DNA of 64,000 nucleotides from Tillus elongatus (Eukaryota > Arthropoda > Insecta > Coleoptera > Cleridae). Location of the stretch: positions 158,395,618-158,459,617 of the forward strand of contig OZ023265.1 of the NCBI GenBank assembly GCA_964006375.1, in the 5' to 3' direction. Shown here piece after piece: positions 52,667-64,000 of this stretch (its first letter is position 1; the number at the start of each line of letters is the position of its first letter). Under the pieces are notes generated by a model. The model ran no database searches. It was given only the letters and a program-made list of their open reading frames with translations, and was not told where the DNA came from. Position numbers and translations under genes: made by a program.

Positions 52667-54451
52667 GGCGCATTGAAAACGAAACAGACCGATTTGCGTC
52701 CAGAGAAATTTTTTTAAGAAACGCTGAAATACGTCAATTTGAATATTGAGGGGGACATGTCTTGACATAAAACTCAACATTGTCACATCAACCCCTTAAG
52801 GGTGGTGATAACAACCCTTATATTTTAAATAGAGAACATGGGTCTAGTGTTACATCATCTAAAAGCTCTTTCTTTTCTGAATTCAGCATACTAATTTTTT
52901 GGAAGTTTTATCAATTCGTTTAAAAATTATTCACAATTGAAGATGAAAAAACGCCTTTTACTCATTCCGATAAGAAATGTGCCGATAGACAATGTTTTGT
53001 TGGTTTGTAAACAAAAAATTGACTATCAGAACATTTTTTAATCGGAATGAGAGAAATGCGGTTTATTATTTCAGTTTATCGGTCGGTTTGATACTTGATA
53101 GTACTACCGAAAATTAATTTCACAATGGTGTATTCTGTAGAGGAAAGAGTTGAAATAATTACTATTTTTTTCAAAAACGATGACTGAGCCAACCGTACTG
53201 CAAATTTGTTTAATGAACGACATACGAACAGAGATGTTAACAGAAAATACATTTTGGAGTTAGTTACAAAGTTTCGACAAAGTTGTTCCGTAGCCAACAA
53301 AAAACGGGATCCTGAACGTGAATTTCCGGCTAGAAATGAGACTACTGAAATTGAAGTTTTGGGACAAATTGCTGCAGACCCAACTTTGAGCACGAAAAAA
53401 TTGGCCACTGTTTGAAACATCAAAAGAAGAACTATTCAGCGAATATTGAAAGATCATAAATTTCACCCGTATAAAATTCATTTGTACAACAACTGAATGA
53501 AGATGATTTTGATCGGCGGCTGGTGTTTTGTAAAGTTATGACTGCACGAATAGCTGATAACAGGAAATTTCTGTTCAATATCTGTTTTTCAGACGAGTGT
53601 ACGTTTTTATTAAACTCTACAGTCAATCGTCATAATTGTCGTTATGGGGCAGATAATAATCCAAGAAAATTTCACGAAGTCCACACTCAAACTCCACAGA
53701 AATTGAATGTCTGGACTGGCATTTTTGAAGACCGTTTAATCGGACCAATTTTTCTTTATGGCAATTTGAGTGGCGAAACGTATTTGAAGTTACTAGAAGA
53801 TATCGTTTACCCTCTACTAATTGACATTGTTGAAAATGATGATCGCTATTTAACCGGATTTAACTCCTTTAGACTTCTTTCTATGGGCCCATCTAAAGAG
53901 TAGAATTTACACAACAGAACCGGAGTCTCTGGAAGCATTACGACGGCGCATTGTTGAAGAATGCCGTCTAATAACTCCACAAATGCTCCAGAATGTCAGA
54001 GCTTGTTTTGAACAAAATTTGTAGTTTTGTATGGAAGCTGGTGGTCAACAATCTGAACACATACTTAAATGAATAAACATTTTTGAACGTTTGGTTTTGT
54101 TTTTTACTTTTTTTTTTACGAAAAATTGACTAGTGCATTTCTTATCACAATGAATGAAATACGTTCTTGCAACTCCAACTGTGAATAATTTTTAAACGAG
54201 TTGATAAAAGTTCCAAAATGATTAGTGTGCTGAATTTAGAAAAGAAAAAGCTTTCAAATGATGTAACACTCGACCCATGTTCCCTATTTAAAATATAAGG
54301 GTTGTTATCACCACCCTTAAGGGGTTAATGTGACAAAGTTGAGTTTTATGTCAAAACATGTCCCCCTCAATATTAAAATTGACGTGTTTCAGCATTTAAA
54401 AAATATATTCTCTGGACGCAAATCGGTCTGTTTCGTTTTCAATGCGCCAAG

Positions 54452-54453
<2 letters not shown>
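52661..54453 (+). mobile_element. Mariner/Tc1-superfamily element, copy C, both ends
   Basis: Left end TAGGGTGGCGCATTGAAAAC and right end TTTTCAATGCGCCAAGCA are each joined to TA repeats, so the insertion split an (AT)n array. Terminal inverted repeats are about 330 bp, as in copy B. Total about 1.8 kb. Confidence 0.88.
53127..54071 (+). pseudogene. Mariner-type DDE transposase, copy C, broken
   Basis: Starts MVYSVEERVEIITIFF (DUF4817-type first helix-turn-helix) at 53124-53130, with NLFNERHTNRDVNRK, then TTEIEVLGQIAADPTLSTKK and the HKFHPYKIH block. The catalytic domain begins NICFSDECTFLLN (first D, about 53585) and runs through YPLLIDIVENDDRY. After this about 220 bp present in copy B, including the second catalytic D, are deleted at about 53850. 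The tail resumes with a remnant of the GHLK region. Stops occur at about 53188, 53414 and 53493. Non-functional, but it preserves the N-terminus lost in copies A and B. Confidence 0.82.

Positions 54454-54532
<79 letters not shown>
54453..54532. repeat. (AT)n microsatellite
   Basis: About 80 bp of AT between mariner copy C and a hammerhead-like foldback. Confidence 0.97.
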
Positions 54533-54533
<1 letters not shown>

Positions 54534-54762
54534 TTTATTTGTTTGCTATAATTTTTGTGATTTTTTTATTGCTTTACGTAGACTGCAATTCCGAACCGTC
54601 CGTCCTGGTTCCTCATCAGCACCCTACTGGATAAAGAAGCGTGCTCATGATGAACCAGGACGGTTCAAAGCTGCAGTCCACGTAAACCAATAAAAAAATC
54701 ACAAAAAGTACAGCAAACAAATAAAGTGTATATTTAAAAGTGATTATAGTGTAGTGCATCAT

Positions 54763-54766
<4 letters not shown>
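54533..54766. mobile_element. Hammerhead-like foldback, copy 1
   Basis: ACTTTATTTGTTTGCT at the left and AGCAAACAAATAAAGT at the right (54711-54727) are inverted ends. The arms include CACAAAAATT, ACGTAGACTGCA and GAACCGTC and their complements. Each arm holds a decayed hammerhead core (54576-54623 minus, 54638-54683 plus). Lies between two (AT)n arrays. Confidence 0.72.
54576..54623 (-). ncRNA. Hammerhead-like motif (minus arm)
   Basis: The minus strand reads GTG, CTGATGA, stem II GGAACC...GGTTC with an enlarged loop, GGAATTGCAGTC, then TACG. CTGATGA is perfect, while the GAAA block and stem I are mutated. Confidence 0.55.

Positions 54767-54846
<80 letters not shown>
54767..54846. repeat. 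(AT)n microsatellite
   Basis: About 80 bp of AT to the right of the foldback. Confidence 0.97.
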
Positions 54847-54854
<8 letters not shown>

Positions 54855-55440
54855 AAATTCAAATGCACCTTGGATCTAGGGGGTATGCTGCTTTCAAATC
54901 AATATTGATCTACTTTACCACTGTAGTAACAGTGTTCCTATTTGGAGCAAGACACAAAAGGCCTTTAAATGTCGACTGTTGTCCTATTTAATAGAAAGCA
55001 CACGCTCACACATATACACACTTATATATAGATAAGCATGATGCACACATTGTGTCTCAGTTTACAGTTCTACTGGCAGTTGCATGATAACACTTTCTCC
55101 GTCCCGATTACGCCTTTACTCCAGACAGCTTTTCACATAAACGGGAATGCACATGTAAACCATAAAGGGAATACAATTCTCTGGAAGAGATAGACGAACA
55201 TACGTGTTGTCTAAAACAGGCTTCAAATCCAATTTGCTGATTGAAATCCTGGATACCTGCGTACGAGTTGTCGCTAGTTTTTACGTGTCTCGTCTTTTTC
55301 AAATGGAGATGATACATTAGTAAAGCTTGTGTCTATAAGCTTCGTATACTTTACTGTGAGGGATAAAGCTGAAAGCTTTTAGCAAAAACAACTTTACTTC
55401 AGTTAGCTAGAAAAAAACTACAGTTGTTTAATTATCAGTT
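54847..55440. other. No gene recognised
   Basis: Includes a short CA/TA-rich piece at 55005-55035. The minus frame 55108-55317 has no family motif. Confidence 0.4.
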
Positions 55441-55562
55441 TTAGTGAATTTTCATTAAGAACATTCACTAATAGCGAGGTATCGATAGTGAGATTTTTGG
55501 AAATGTTCTTCGAATGAGCGCGAATTAGAGCCTCTAGAACCCAAATCCAAGGTCAGTTAAAA

Positions 55563-55649
<87 letters not shown>

Positions 55650-56108
55650 GTATCCATCCGATTATTGAAAAAATAATTAACCGATTTCGATGAAACTCGG
55701 CAAGTACCTTTCTTTTATTAATGGCTTGGATGAGTTCGTTAGCCAGAAAAATCGAACAAGGTTTTCCGGGAAAATTGCTGAATTTGTTTTAAAGAAAATT
55801 ACAAAGCTGTTTTAATGAAATTTACTAGATATATTGCCTTGGAAGAGACCTTACCACGTACCAAAACTAACCTTTATAAGTTGATAGAAAATTGAGTTAT
55901 TCAAAATTTGAATTTTCTTACGAAAAATTTTTTTTTCTCTGAATATTACAAAAATATTTTAATGAAATTTAGTGAATATCTTTCCTTAGGAAAGACCTTA
56001 CTACATACCAAAATTAAACTTTTGAAGTTTATAGAAAATGGAGTTATTCAAGTTTGAAGCATTTAATAAAAATTCACTACCATAACGCACTTGCTGCGTC
56101 CCGAACTT
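55441..56108 (+). repeat. Complete AT-core hairpin repeat unit
   Basis: TAGTGAATTTTC / CATTCACTAA pair at 55441-55472, the CTCTAGAACCCAAATCC module, (AT)n 55567-55643, a GAAACTCGGCAAGTACC tandem region, and ends GAATTCACTACC-type then ACGCACTTGCTGCGTCCCGAAC at about 56106. Confidence 0.68.
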
Positions 56109-56779
56109 TTTATTATATTATATTTATATTATACATATAAATATTAAGCTTCCTATTTTCACGGTATTTAAAAGCCATCTCCATCTCTCGAGTTTAATCT
56201 GACAACACCACTATTTGTGATTTTTTAGCTGAGGAGTCATGAGAGAAACGTGTACGTTCTGTGCATAACCTCGAATTCGACTCGGCTAATACCTTAGAAT
56301 TTTAGAATATCAACTATCTATATTCAAAGATTAATAGAAATAGTAGGTCAATAATAACCCAGCTTGTAATTTTAACATCACAATGCCTTCGGGGGTCGAC
56401 CCTGACTGTAGTATATTATGGTTCTAACATCCAGTCAAACAAATAAGAAAGTGGTTGTTTACATCTGATTCAGGTTCTTAATCAATGCATGTAGGCACTG
56501 AACCAAAATTACTTCAAGAAGACATATGCCTACCTCAAACTAATTCAAGTGTAATACCTAGGGTACCTAGATACCTATGGTTTATTTACTCTTAACTTTT
56601 ACTCTTTATAGAACATTTAAACTAAACGAAACTACATAATATCATAAAGCAGTTTAACTTACATATATAATCAGATGTACAGTGTAAATTATTAAAATTA
56701 TAATTTCAAAATTTTGTACTGTTTATATTTATGTCATTTTCAGAAAGTATGGGTACAGTAATAGTAAATAAGTGTTGAA

Positions 56780-57070
56780 AAGAGTTTAGGTGCGGCAAGT
56801 GCGTTATGGTAGGGAATTTTTGTAAAAATATTTCAAACAGTGATGACTTCATTTTCCATTAAACTAGAATCCTCAGTTTTGATACTTAGTAAAACTCATA
56901 TAAAGGCAGCGTGGGAACTAGATTTGAGAAATAAAAGTTTATTTTCGGAAAATTTTTGTGCATTTTTAACAATAAGTAAATGCCTGCTTGCATTAGAGAG
57001 ACATATTTGCCATTCAAATATTTTATGAAAATTCACTTTCATAACGCACTTGCTGCGTCCAGACTTTTTA
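56780..57070. repeat. MITE-like unit with inverted hairpin ends
   Basis: Left GTGCGGCAAGTGCGTTATGG and right CATAACGCACTTGCTGCGTC are inverted ends of a unit of about 290 bp without coding capacity. The frame 56840-57028 is incidental. Confidence 0.65.
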
Positions 57071-57876
57071 TTATGTTTTGGCAGTTCTGTTTTGAGGTTA
57101 AGTAAATGATTGCATATGCTTCTAAAATTGGAAACCTAAGAATATTAACGTGTTTTGCTTATTTATTATGATATGACAGTTCTGTTTTGAGGTTAAGTAA
57201 ATGATTGTAAATGCTGCGAAAATTGGAGACCAAAGAATATTAACGTTGATACATTTTTTTTTAGAAAATTCACTAATAGAACTTGTTTTTAAAAAACTTT
57301 CGTTTTTGTTGAGAAATTGGTTCGATTAGGTTGACTAAAACAAAATCAACCAAGAGACAAGGAAAAATATCTGCCACGTTTATAATTTGGCTGATACATT
57401 CCTTTTCAAAACATCAATTAAGGTAAATTTTCATAATTGTCACTAAAAACATTTTTACGAAAAGTCGACAACATTGAACGCACTTGCTGCGTACAGCCGT
57501 TTTTTATTTTCAGAGATGCAAAATTTTCCGAAAAAAATGTTAGATGTTCGCAGAATAACTGGTTTGATCAGGCTGGCTAACAAACCTCTCTGAGCTATTT
57601 AGAAAAGTTCGGGACGCAGCAAGTGCGATATGGTAGCGAATTTTCATTAAATTTTTCAAATTTGGATTACTCAATTTTCTATAAGCCTCGAAAGTTGAAT
57701 TTCTGTATATAGTAAGGCATTTTTCAACGTAACGTGTTTAAGACATTTTATCAAATTACCTTTGTAATTTTCCGAGATAAATTTTCTTTCCGAAAGAAAA
57801 CTAACGATTTTCCTGGATAACGAACTTATCCAAGCTATTAATAAAAGGAAGGGACTTTCTGAGTTTTATCAGAGTC

Positions 57877-57880
<4 letters not shown>
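57071..57880. repeat. Mixed repeat modules, no gene
   Basis: A 70-bp segment (GGCAGTTCTGTTTTGAGGTT) is tandemly duplicated at 57078-57160 and 57173-57245. Terminal hairpins lie at 57475-57492 (minus type) and 57606-57625 (plus type). Confidence 0.55.

Positions 57881-57927
<47 letters not shown>
57881..57927. repeat. (AT)n microsatellite
   Basis: About 47 bp of AT left of foldback copy 2. Confidence 0.95.
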
Positions 57928-57930
<3 letters not shown>

Positions 57931-57935
57931 GGAAT

Positions 57936-58961
<1,026 letters not shown>

Positions 58962-59052
58962 ATCGATGGTGAGAATTTGCAAAAAAATTTTCAAATGAGC
59001 GCGAACTAGGACCACTAGAACCCATATTCGAGTTCAGTTTCAATTTTCATAT

Positions 59053-59054
<2 letters not shown>

Positions 59055-59122
<68 letters not shown>
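59055..59122. repeat. (AT)n microsatellite
   Basis: About 68 bp of AT, preceded by the standard flanking module (58962-59054). Confidence 0.97.
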
Positions 59123-59126
<4 letters not shown>

Positions 59127-59826
59127 ATAATTGTGTTTCCGAAACGAAGTATATTGCTAATTTCCGCGATTAAAAATAGTTTTACAAAAATTCGCTACCA
59201 TAATGCACATGCTGCATCCAGACTTTTTGAAATTAAGTTTAACTGTATATGGTGGCTGTAAAGTGTTTTCTTCTTAGATAAACCGTACGATGACTCTAGA
59301 GTATACGTTTATAGAATTATTTATAATTGAGTCATAACTAATTTAGACCGCATCTATATATTTGGGCTCCTTTTATGACAAAGACCAACAACTTAACCTC
59401 CGGAAGCCGTATATACATAATTAATGTGCACAATAAGCTCCCAGCGCAATGAAACTGTCGCCGCACATAAAAACCCTCTCTGCTTTCTAGTACAACAAAG
59501 AGCCTTATGAAGCATAAAATAACTTGTGGTGTATTTTATACGCTTAGTAATTGCTGTAATTTATGTAGAAGTATTAGCAATTCAACAGTGAAATTACTAA
59601 ACCAAACTGAAGTTATAACAGCCTGCAGTGAGTTGTGAAAAAGTACTTTTGAATTCACAATATATTGTTTACCTGCTTTTGCTTCTAAAACTTAAGATTA
59701 ACATTCCGGAAATAAACTTGCAGACGCATATTTGAAGTTTAATTAAAATCAGAAAGCTAAATTTACAATCTTGACACTGATATCTTAAAACTTGTTAAAT
59801 GCGAATGTTTTGAGTACAGTTATCTT
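59123..59826 (+). repeat. 0.7-kb direct duplication, copy 2
   Basis: See copy 1 at 58255-58961. The offset between copies is 868 bp, and the homology ends sharply at 59826. Confidence 0.93.
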
Positions 59827-60514
59827 TGTAGTAATTTTGTGATTAATTTACCAACAAACAAACACAACGAACCTATGGAACATTTGAACGCAAAACTAAA
59901 AGAAAAAGTTATTATAACAAAGCCAAGTTTTTAATTCTGTGTGTATGTACAAGTGTCCTATTTTCGTTGACATTGCTGGGCATCTCGGTTATTAGTAACG
60001 ATAAACCTTGCGGTTTTCGCGAAGCTGCGCTCCTTTTTTTGGAACGAAAAATACCGCAAACGAAATTGTCATACCCATCTTAGGTTGTGAGTTTCAGAGC
60101 GATATTGAAAAAATTGCATTTTCAGAAAATTACAAATCTATTTTAATGAAATTTGGTGCATTTATAGCCTCGCGGCAGGCCTTACTACATACCAAAACTC
60201 AACTTTCTAAGTTTATAGAAAATTGAGTTATTTACATTTTAAATTTTCTTTCGAAAAAATTTTTTTCTCAAAAATTACAAAGCTATTTTAATAAATTTTA
60301 GTGTATATGTTGCCTTGAGAAAGACCTTGCCACGTACCAAAACTCAACTGTCTAAATTTACATAAAATTGAGTAATTCAAATTTAAAAGATTTAATAAAA
60401 ATTCACTACCGTAACGCACTTGCTGCGTCTAGAACTTTTTTTAAATTTTATACTGAGAAGTATCCGTCAAATTGGAAATCATATACAGAACCCAAAACCA
60501 GAATCGCAGACTCT
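59827..60514 (+). repeat. AT-rich modules ending in terminal hairpin, no gene
   Basis: 60110-60400 has a two-copy tandem (ACATACCAAAACTCAACTTT) like 55800-56050, and ends AATTCACTACCGTAACGCAC and TTGCTGCGTC at about 60430. This is a repeat-unit 3' half. Confidence 0.55.
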
Positions 60515-62273
60515 CGAATTTTTTTATTTTTTTATTATTTTTTATTTCAACAACACACCACGAGGGCTTACAACCTAAATACTATCTTACCGTGGGTGAC
60601 GACAAGGAGAAAAGAGGCAACTTGTTATTTCTGGACTTGAAGGTTTGGAGGTTCGGGGGAGAAGGAAAAACATGTGCCGGCAAGGAATTCCACAACTTGG
60701 AAGTCCCCGGGACAAAAGAGCGGGCATAACAAGATGTTCTATGTCTGGTGACCTGGACAGTAAAAGGGTGCATTCGTTCTGTTCACCTGGTAGATCTGTT
60801 GGGGGCAGCAGGTGAAGGAACTATGGAAGAAAGCTCCTCTGAGCAGTGCCCGTGCAGATACCTATAAAAGAGAGAGAGGTCACCAACGGCACTTCGGTGG
60901 GCAAGGGATGGCAGCCTTTGTGTGAGGGTAGGGTCACCGATGAGACGTATATCTCTCTTCTTAATGGAGTCCAAGATAGCGAGTGTAGAAGCGGAAGCAG
61001 CACCCCTGTTGTGGGAGCAGTATTCGAGGTTTGGTCTTATTTGTGAAGTGTATAAAGTATAGAGATTAGCTGGTGAAAAGTATTTGCGAGCCCGGAAGAG
61101 GAAACCTAATTTCTTAGCAGCCGCTTCTGCAATTGATGTGACATGTTGGTGCCAATTGAGATTTCGATCCACAGAGATGCCAACAAGTAAAAAGGACTCA
61201 TTACTTTGAATAACTTGGTTGTTTATTGTGACGTGTCTAGGGCTGGTGTATCTCTTATGAGAAAGAAAGCAAGACTGTGATTGGGTGGGGTTGAATTGCA
61301 CAAGATTTCTATTTCCACAGTCTAATATTTTTTGGAGATCCACGGAGATAGAACCCTCCATGAGTCTGCGATCCTCATCTAGTTGGGCTAAAGAGACAGG
61401 CTTAGAATATTGTATATTTGAGTGGAGGGTGCTGTCGTCCGCGTAACTGTGAACTGGGTTGGATGTGCCAGAGAGGAGGTCATTGATGTGGAGAAGAAAC
61501 AAAGTGGGGGCTAAAGCTGAACCTTGAGGAACTCCTGCATTAATTGGATACAGTTTAGAGGAATAGCCATCCACGACAACAGAAATGCTCCGGTTGGAGA
61601 AGAAATTTGCTGTCCACGTACAGAGTTTTGGTGGGAGGCCATAGGCCTATAGTTTATTAGGCAGCGCTACGTGCCAGACCTGGTCGAATGCTTTAGATAT
61701 GTCTAGAGCGACAATCTGGGATTTACCGTGTAGTTCCTTAGACTTGTTCCAAGAATGGGTGACAAAGGAAAGTAGGTCGGCAGTTGATCTGCGCTGACGG
61801 AATCCATACTGCCCGTCGTGGATTAGACTGTCTTTTTCAAGAAATTTAAGTAATTCGTTGTTTATATACTTTTCCATCACTTTAGAGATGACTGAAAGGA
61901 GAGAAATAGGCCTGTAGTTGCTAGGAAGCGCTTTTGATCCTTTCTTGGGGACGGGTTGTACTCGAGCAGTTTTCCAGTTACTAGGGAATATGCCTTTATT
62001 GTAAGATGTCTGAAACAGACGAGTCAGGACAAGAGCAAGTTCTGGTACGCATTCTTTGAGAACAATTGCTGGGAGGCTTTCCTGGTATTAAGAGAAGACA
62101 GCACCTTTCGTACCTTTTTAGTTTTGAAAATGATAACCGTCACTTTATGCACGACATTGGGGACTGTTGGTGGTTGAACATTTGGAGGTGGGTTGAAAGT
62201 AGAATTGCCGGCGAACAACGAGGCAAAAAGTTCAGCGTTGCCCAGGGCGGTAGAAACAATTTCATCCCCTAGT
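60515..62273 (-). pseudogene. Non-LTR retrotransposon ORF2 (jockey/CR1-like), copy 2
   Basis: Same family as 27532-29305. The minus strand has VRKVLSSLNTRKAS (62218-62024), then the fingers/palm region KYINNELLKFLEKDSLIHDG and VALDISKAFDQVWH (61880-61647, first catalytic D). A long frame 61574-60783 carries GVPQGSALAPTLFLLHINDL and VHSYADDSTLHSN (YADD box) through LSLFYRYLHGHCSEELSS, and a last frame has SFVPGTSKLWNSLPAHVF (60773-60582). A T-rich tract at 60517-60551 marks the poly(A) end. A 16-bp deletion near 62070 and at least three other frame breaks are present. 5'-truncated at 62273. Confidence 0.87.
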
Positions 62274-63485
62274 CACTTTTTGCTTCAAAGGGCATATATA
62301 TTACAACGTTATATTAACACGTTGTAAAACATAATACTATACTTACTAAAATATTATAATATATTAGCAGTAAACTAACAGCACAAAAAGTTCCAATGAA
62401 AGAACTCATTGTTCTCCAAATAATCATTTTGTTACATGACACCTTTATCCACTTGCGTCTTCGATTATAATGAATACTGATAGTTATTCAGTCACGAATG
62501 TGTATGAATTTTTTTGTACTTCATATAATTAAATAGGTTTTCAATTTTCAGCAGGTAATCAATCAAATTAACTGGTCTAGACATGTAGCACTGATAAACA
62601 ACTTAATTTGAGTTCTGTATTTCAAAAATTTACTATTATAGCGCACTTGCTGCGTCCCGACTTTTTACATTTTTATACACTGAGAAACAAAGAAGCGTAG
62701 GTTGAAACAAGCATTCTTGTGAATAATTGGTGCTGTTAAAAATTTAGTGGCCTATTATGTTAAAATCTAAATTTTATTTTTAGTGACAAATGGTGGCAAC
62801 GCGCTCTCAAAATAACATTAACAGTTAACTAAGTAAAGATTGGAACCTGTAACTTATCAGAGAAGCGGTTTCAGCTACAAAAATGAAAGACATACCGATA
62901 AACAACTGGCTGTCTTCCTGAAAATTTTACTTAAATACACCCTACGTTGGCGTTTAAAAAACTATTTATAAATCTGTCATTCACATACTAAAACATTAGA
63001 ATAATACTTCGTGTACGTTGATGAACTAAAATGTCCACCTTTGCTCTAAGCTAGCAGCGTTTATATTTCAGAGGGTGTATTATATGTTTGTCTCTGCTTT
63101 GAGTCTGTCTTCTTATCAATTTTTGCCGTAATCAAGGATGTCTTTTCCCATTAAAGTATGCTTTACATTAAATGAATCCCAAGAGGAGGATCTTGAAAAC
63201 TGGTTAAGATAAATAACTTTAGTAAGATTATTTTCCACTGTAGATATGCTCGGAAATAACTGTGAAGGGCATATCTCCTAATCTAGTTTTTTTGTGACAA
63301 AGATAAAAGCGTATGTCGTTAAATTGAAAATGGATAATTTACATAAAAAGCTTTTACTTTTAGAAAACTACGTTACTTTACCTTAAACAGAGCGCAAAAT
63401 TGAAAACTAAAACATTTGCAAAAATATTAACAAAAGAATAACTTGATGTAACAGTGCTCTTTACTAAGCAAATGCATAAATTGCC
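62274..63485. other. No gene recognised; one terminal hairpin at 62640-62665
   Basis: The GCGCACTTGCTGCGTCCC hairpin marks another repeat-unit end. The rest is AT-rich without recognised features. Confidence 0.4.
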
Positions 63486-63670
63486 AGCCCTGGCCCATTT
63501 CTTCCCTAATATTGGGACAATGTATGTAAGGCTAGATGTATTATCACCATAATTATAATTATAAATGGGCCAAGGCTGACAATTTACAAAATTATTAGTT
63601 GGTTGTAAATAGTCTTTATTTTATAACAATTTGTGTTATTTGGAGCTGTCGTGAGAATATACTACCAGCG
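63486..63670. repeat. Remnant of the hammerhead retroelement family
   Basis: CCAGCCCTGGCCCATTTCTT (63484) and AATGGGCCAAGGCTGACAAT (63567) are inverted family segments. TTAGTTGGTTGTAAATAGTC and TTGGAGCTGTCGTGA follow as at 49400-49460. The ribozyme itself is lost. Confidence 0.65.
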
Positions 63671-64000
63671 TTGGGAATTTACGGGAAAATTAGCTTTGTT
63701 GACATTTGACGCGTCAACAACGTAAACAACGTCAGCAATGTAAAGAACGTAAACAACCCAATATTTATATAAGAGGATGAGTTTCTGCCAGAATCATGTG
63801 GCATCTCGTCCGTCATGTGTCATCCATCTGTCACTCTCAGCGTTTTCGTTCTGTGGTTTTATTATCCTTCAATGTGCGTTTTTAGCATTTAATAATGAGC
63901 TGGCGATTTGTTCATTCTAAAACGCCAAAAATATAGAATATTTTAACCTTTATCTTTGTTTTTAAGTTAATAGCAGTAACTGGCAATAATGTCTAAAGGT
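63671..64000 (+). other. Possible 5' end of a gene or element running off the window
   Basis: TGTTGACATTTGACGCGTCAACA-type palindrome (63696-63719), three imperfect AACGT(A/C)AACAACGT repeats, TTTATATAAGAGG (TATA-like, 63764) and a final ATG at 63989 opening MSKG. A promoter plus leader is plausible, but the product cannot be judged. Confidence 0.3.

Overview
The window is A+T-rich nuclear DNA of an animal, almost certainly an arthropod. Evidence: only eukaryotic transposable-element families are present, a transposase carries a spliceosomal-type intron, several TATA boxes are paired with the arthropod-type initiator TCAGT(T), and the LINE, mariner and capsid-gene types are those usual in arthropod genomes. 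Species cannot be named. I found no host protein-coding gene; essentially everything recognisable is mobile or repetitive.

Layout. 1-4300: AT-rich repeat modules holding a complete but broken hAT element with an 8-bp target duplication (1223-3967). 4512-6111: Tc1-like element with both terminal repeats and one intron. 7135-9225: mariner copy A, cut by a non-LTR fragment. 9226-18600: repeat modules, (AT)n arrays, palindromic MITE-like DNA, small LINE and tRNA-like pieces. 19755-20650: 3' end of another LINE. 20858-21311: a foldback insertion with a hammerhead-ribozyme motif. 21582-26370: broken piggyBac transposase followed immediately by a jockey-type LINE. 27217-31180: a 284-bp tandem satellite interrupted by a LINE and a BEL/Pao-like LTR. 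31600-34724: R1-like LINE fragment and mariner copy B.

36887-46592 is the most notable region: a virus-like element of about 9.7 kb with long inverted terminal repeats. It encodes a KilA-N protein, a DUF8207-like protein (frameshifted), an FtsK/A32-type packaging ATPase, a pX-like basic/hydrophobic virion protein, a penton-like minor capsid protein and a double-jelly-roll major capsid protein. No DNA polymerase B, retroviral-type integrase or adenain-type protease is visible. It is thus a Polinton/adintovirus-like morphogenesis module without the usual replication and integration genes. It also has a 13-bp minisatellite of about 30 copies, a perfect 19-bp-arm hairpin, and TATA/initiator promoters before several genes.

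46600-64000: (AT)n-centred repeat units, two full-length tRNA-derived SINEs with perfect or near-perfect target duplications, further hammerhead-like foldbacks placed between (AT)n arrays, mariner copy C, a recent 0.7-kb direct duplication, and a second copy of the LINE seen at 27.5-29.3 kb. The (AT)n arrays act as a hub: mariner, foldback and hairpin-ended units abut them repeatedly. Apart from the virus-like element, whose capsid genes are open, the transposon genes seen here all carry stops, frameshifts or truncations.
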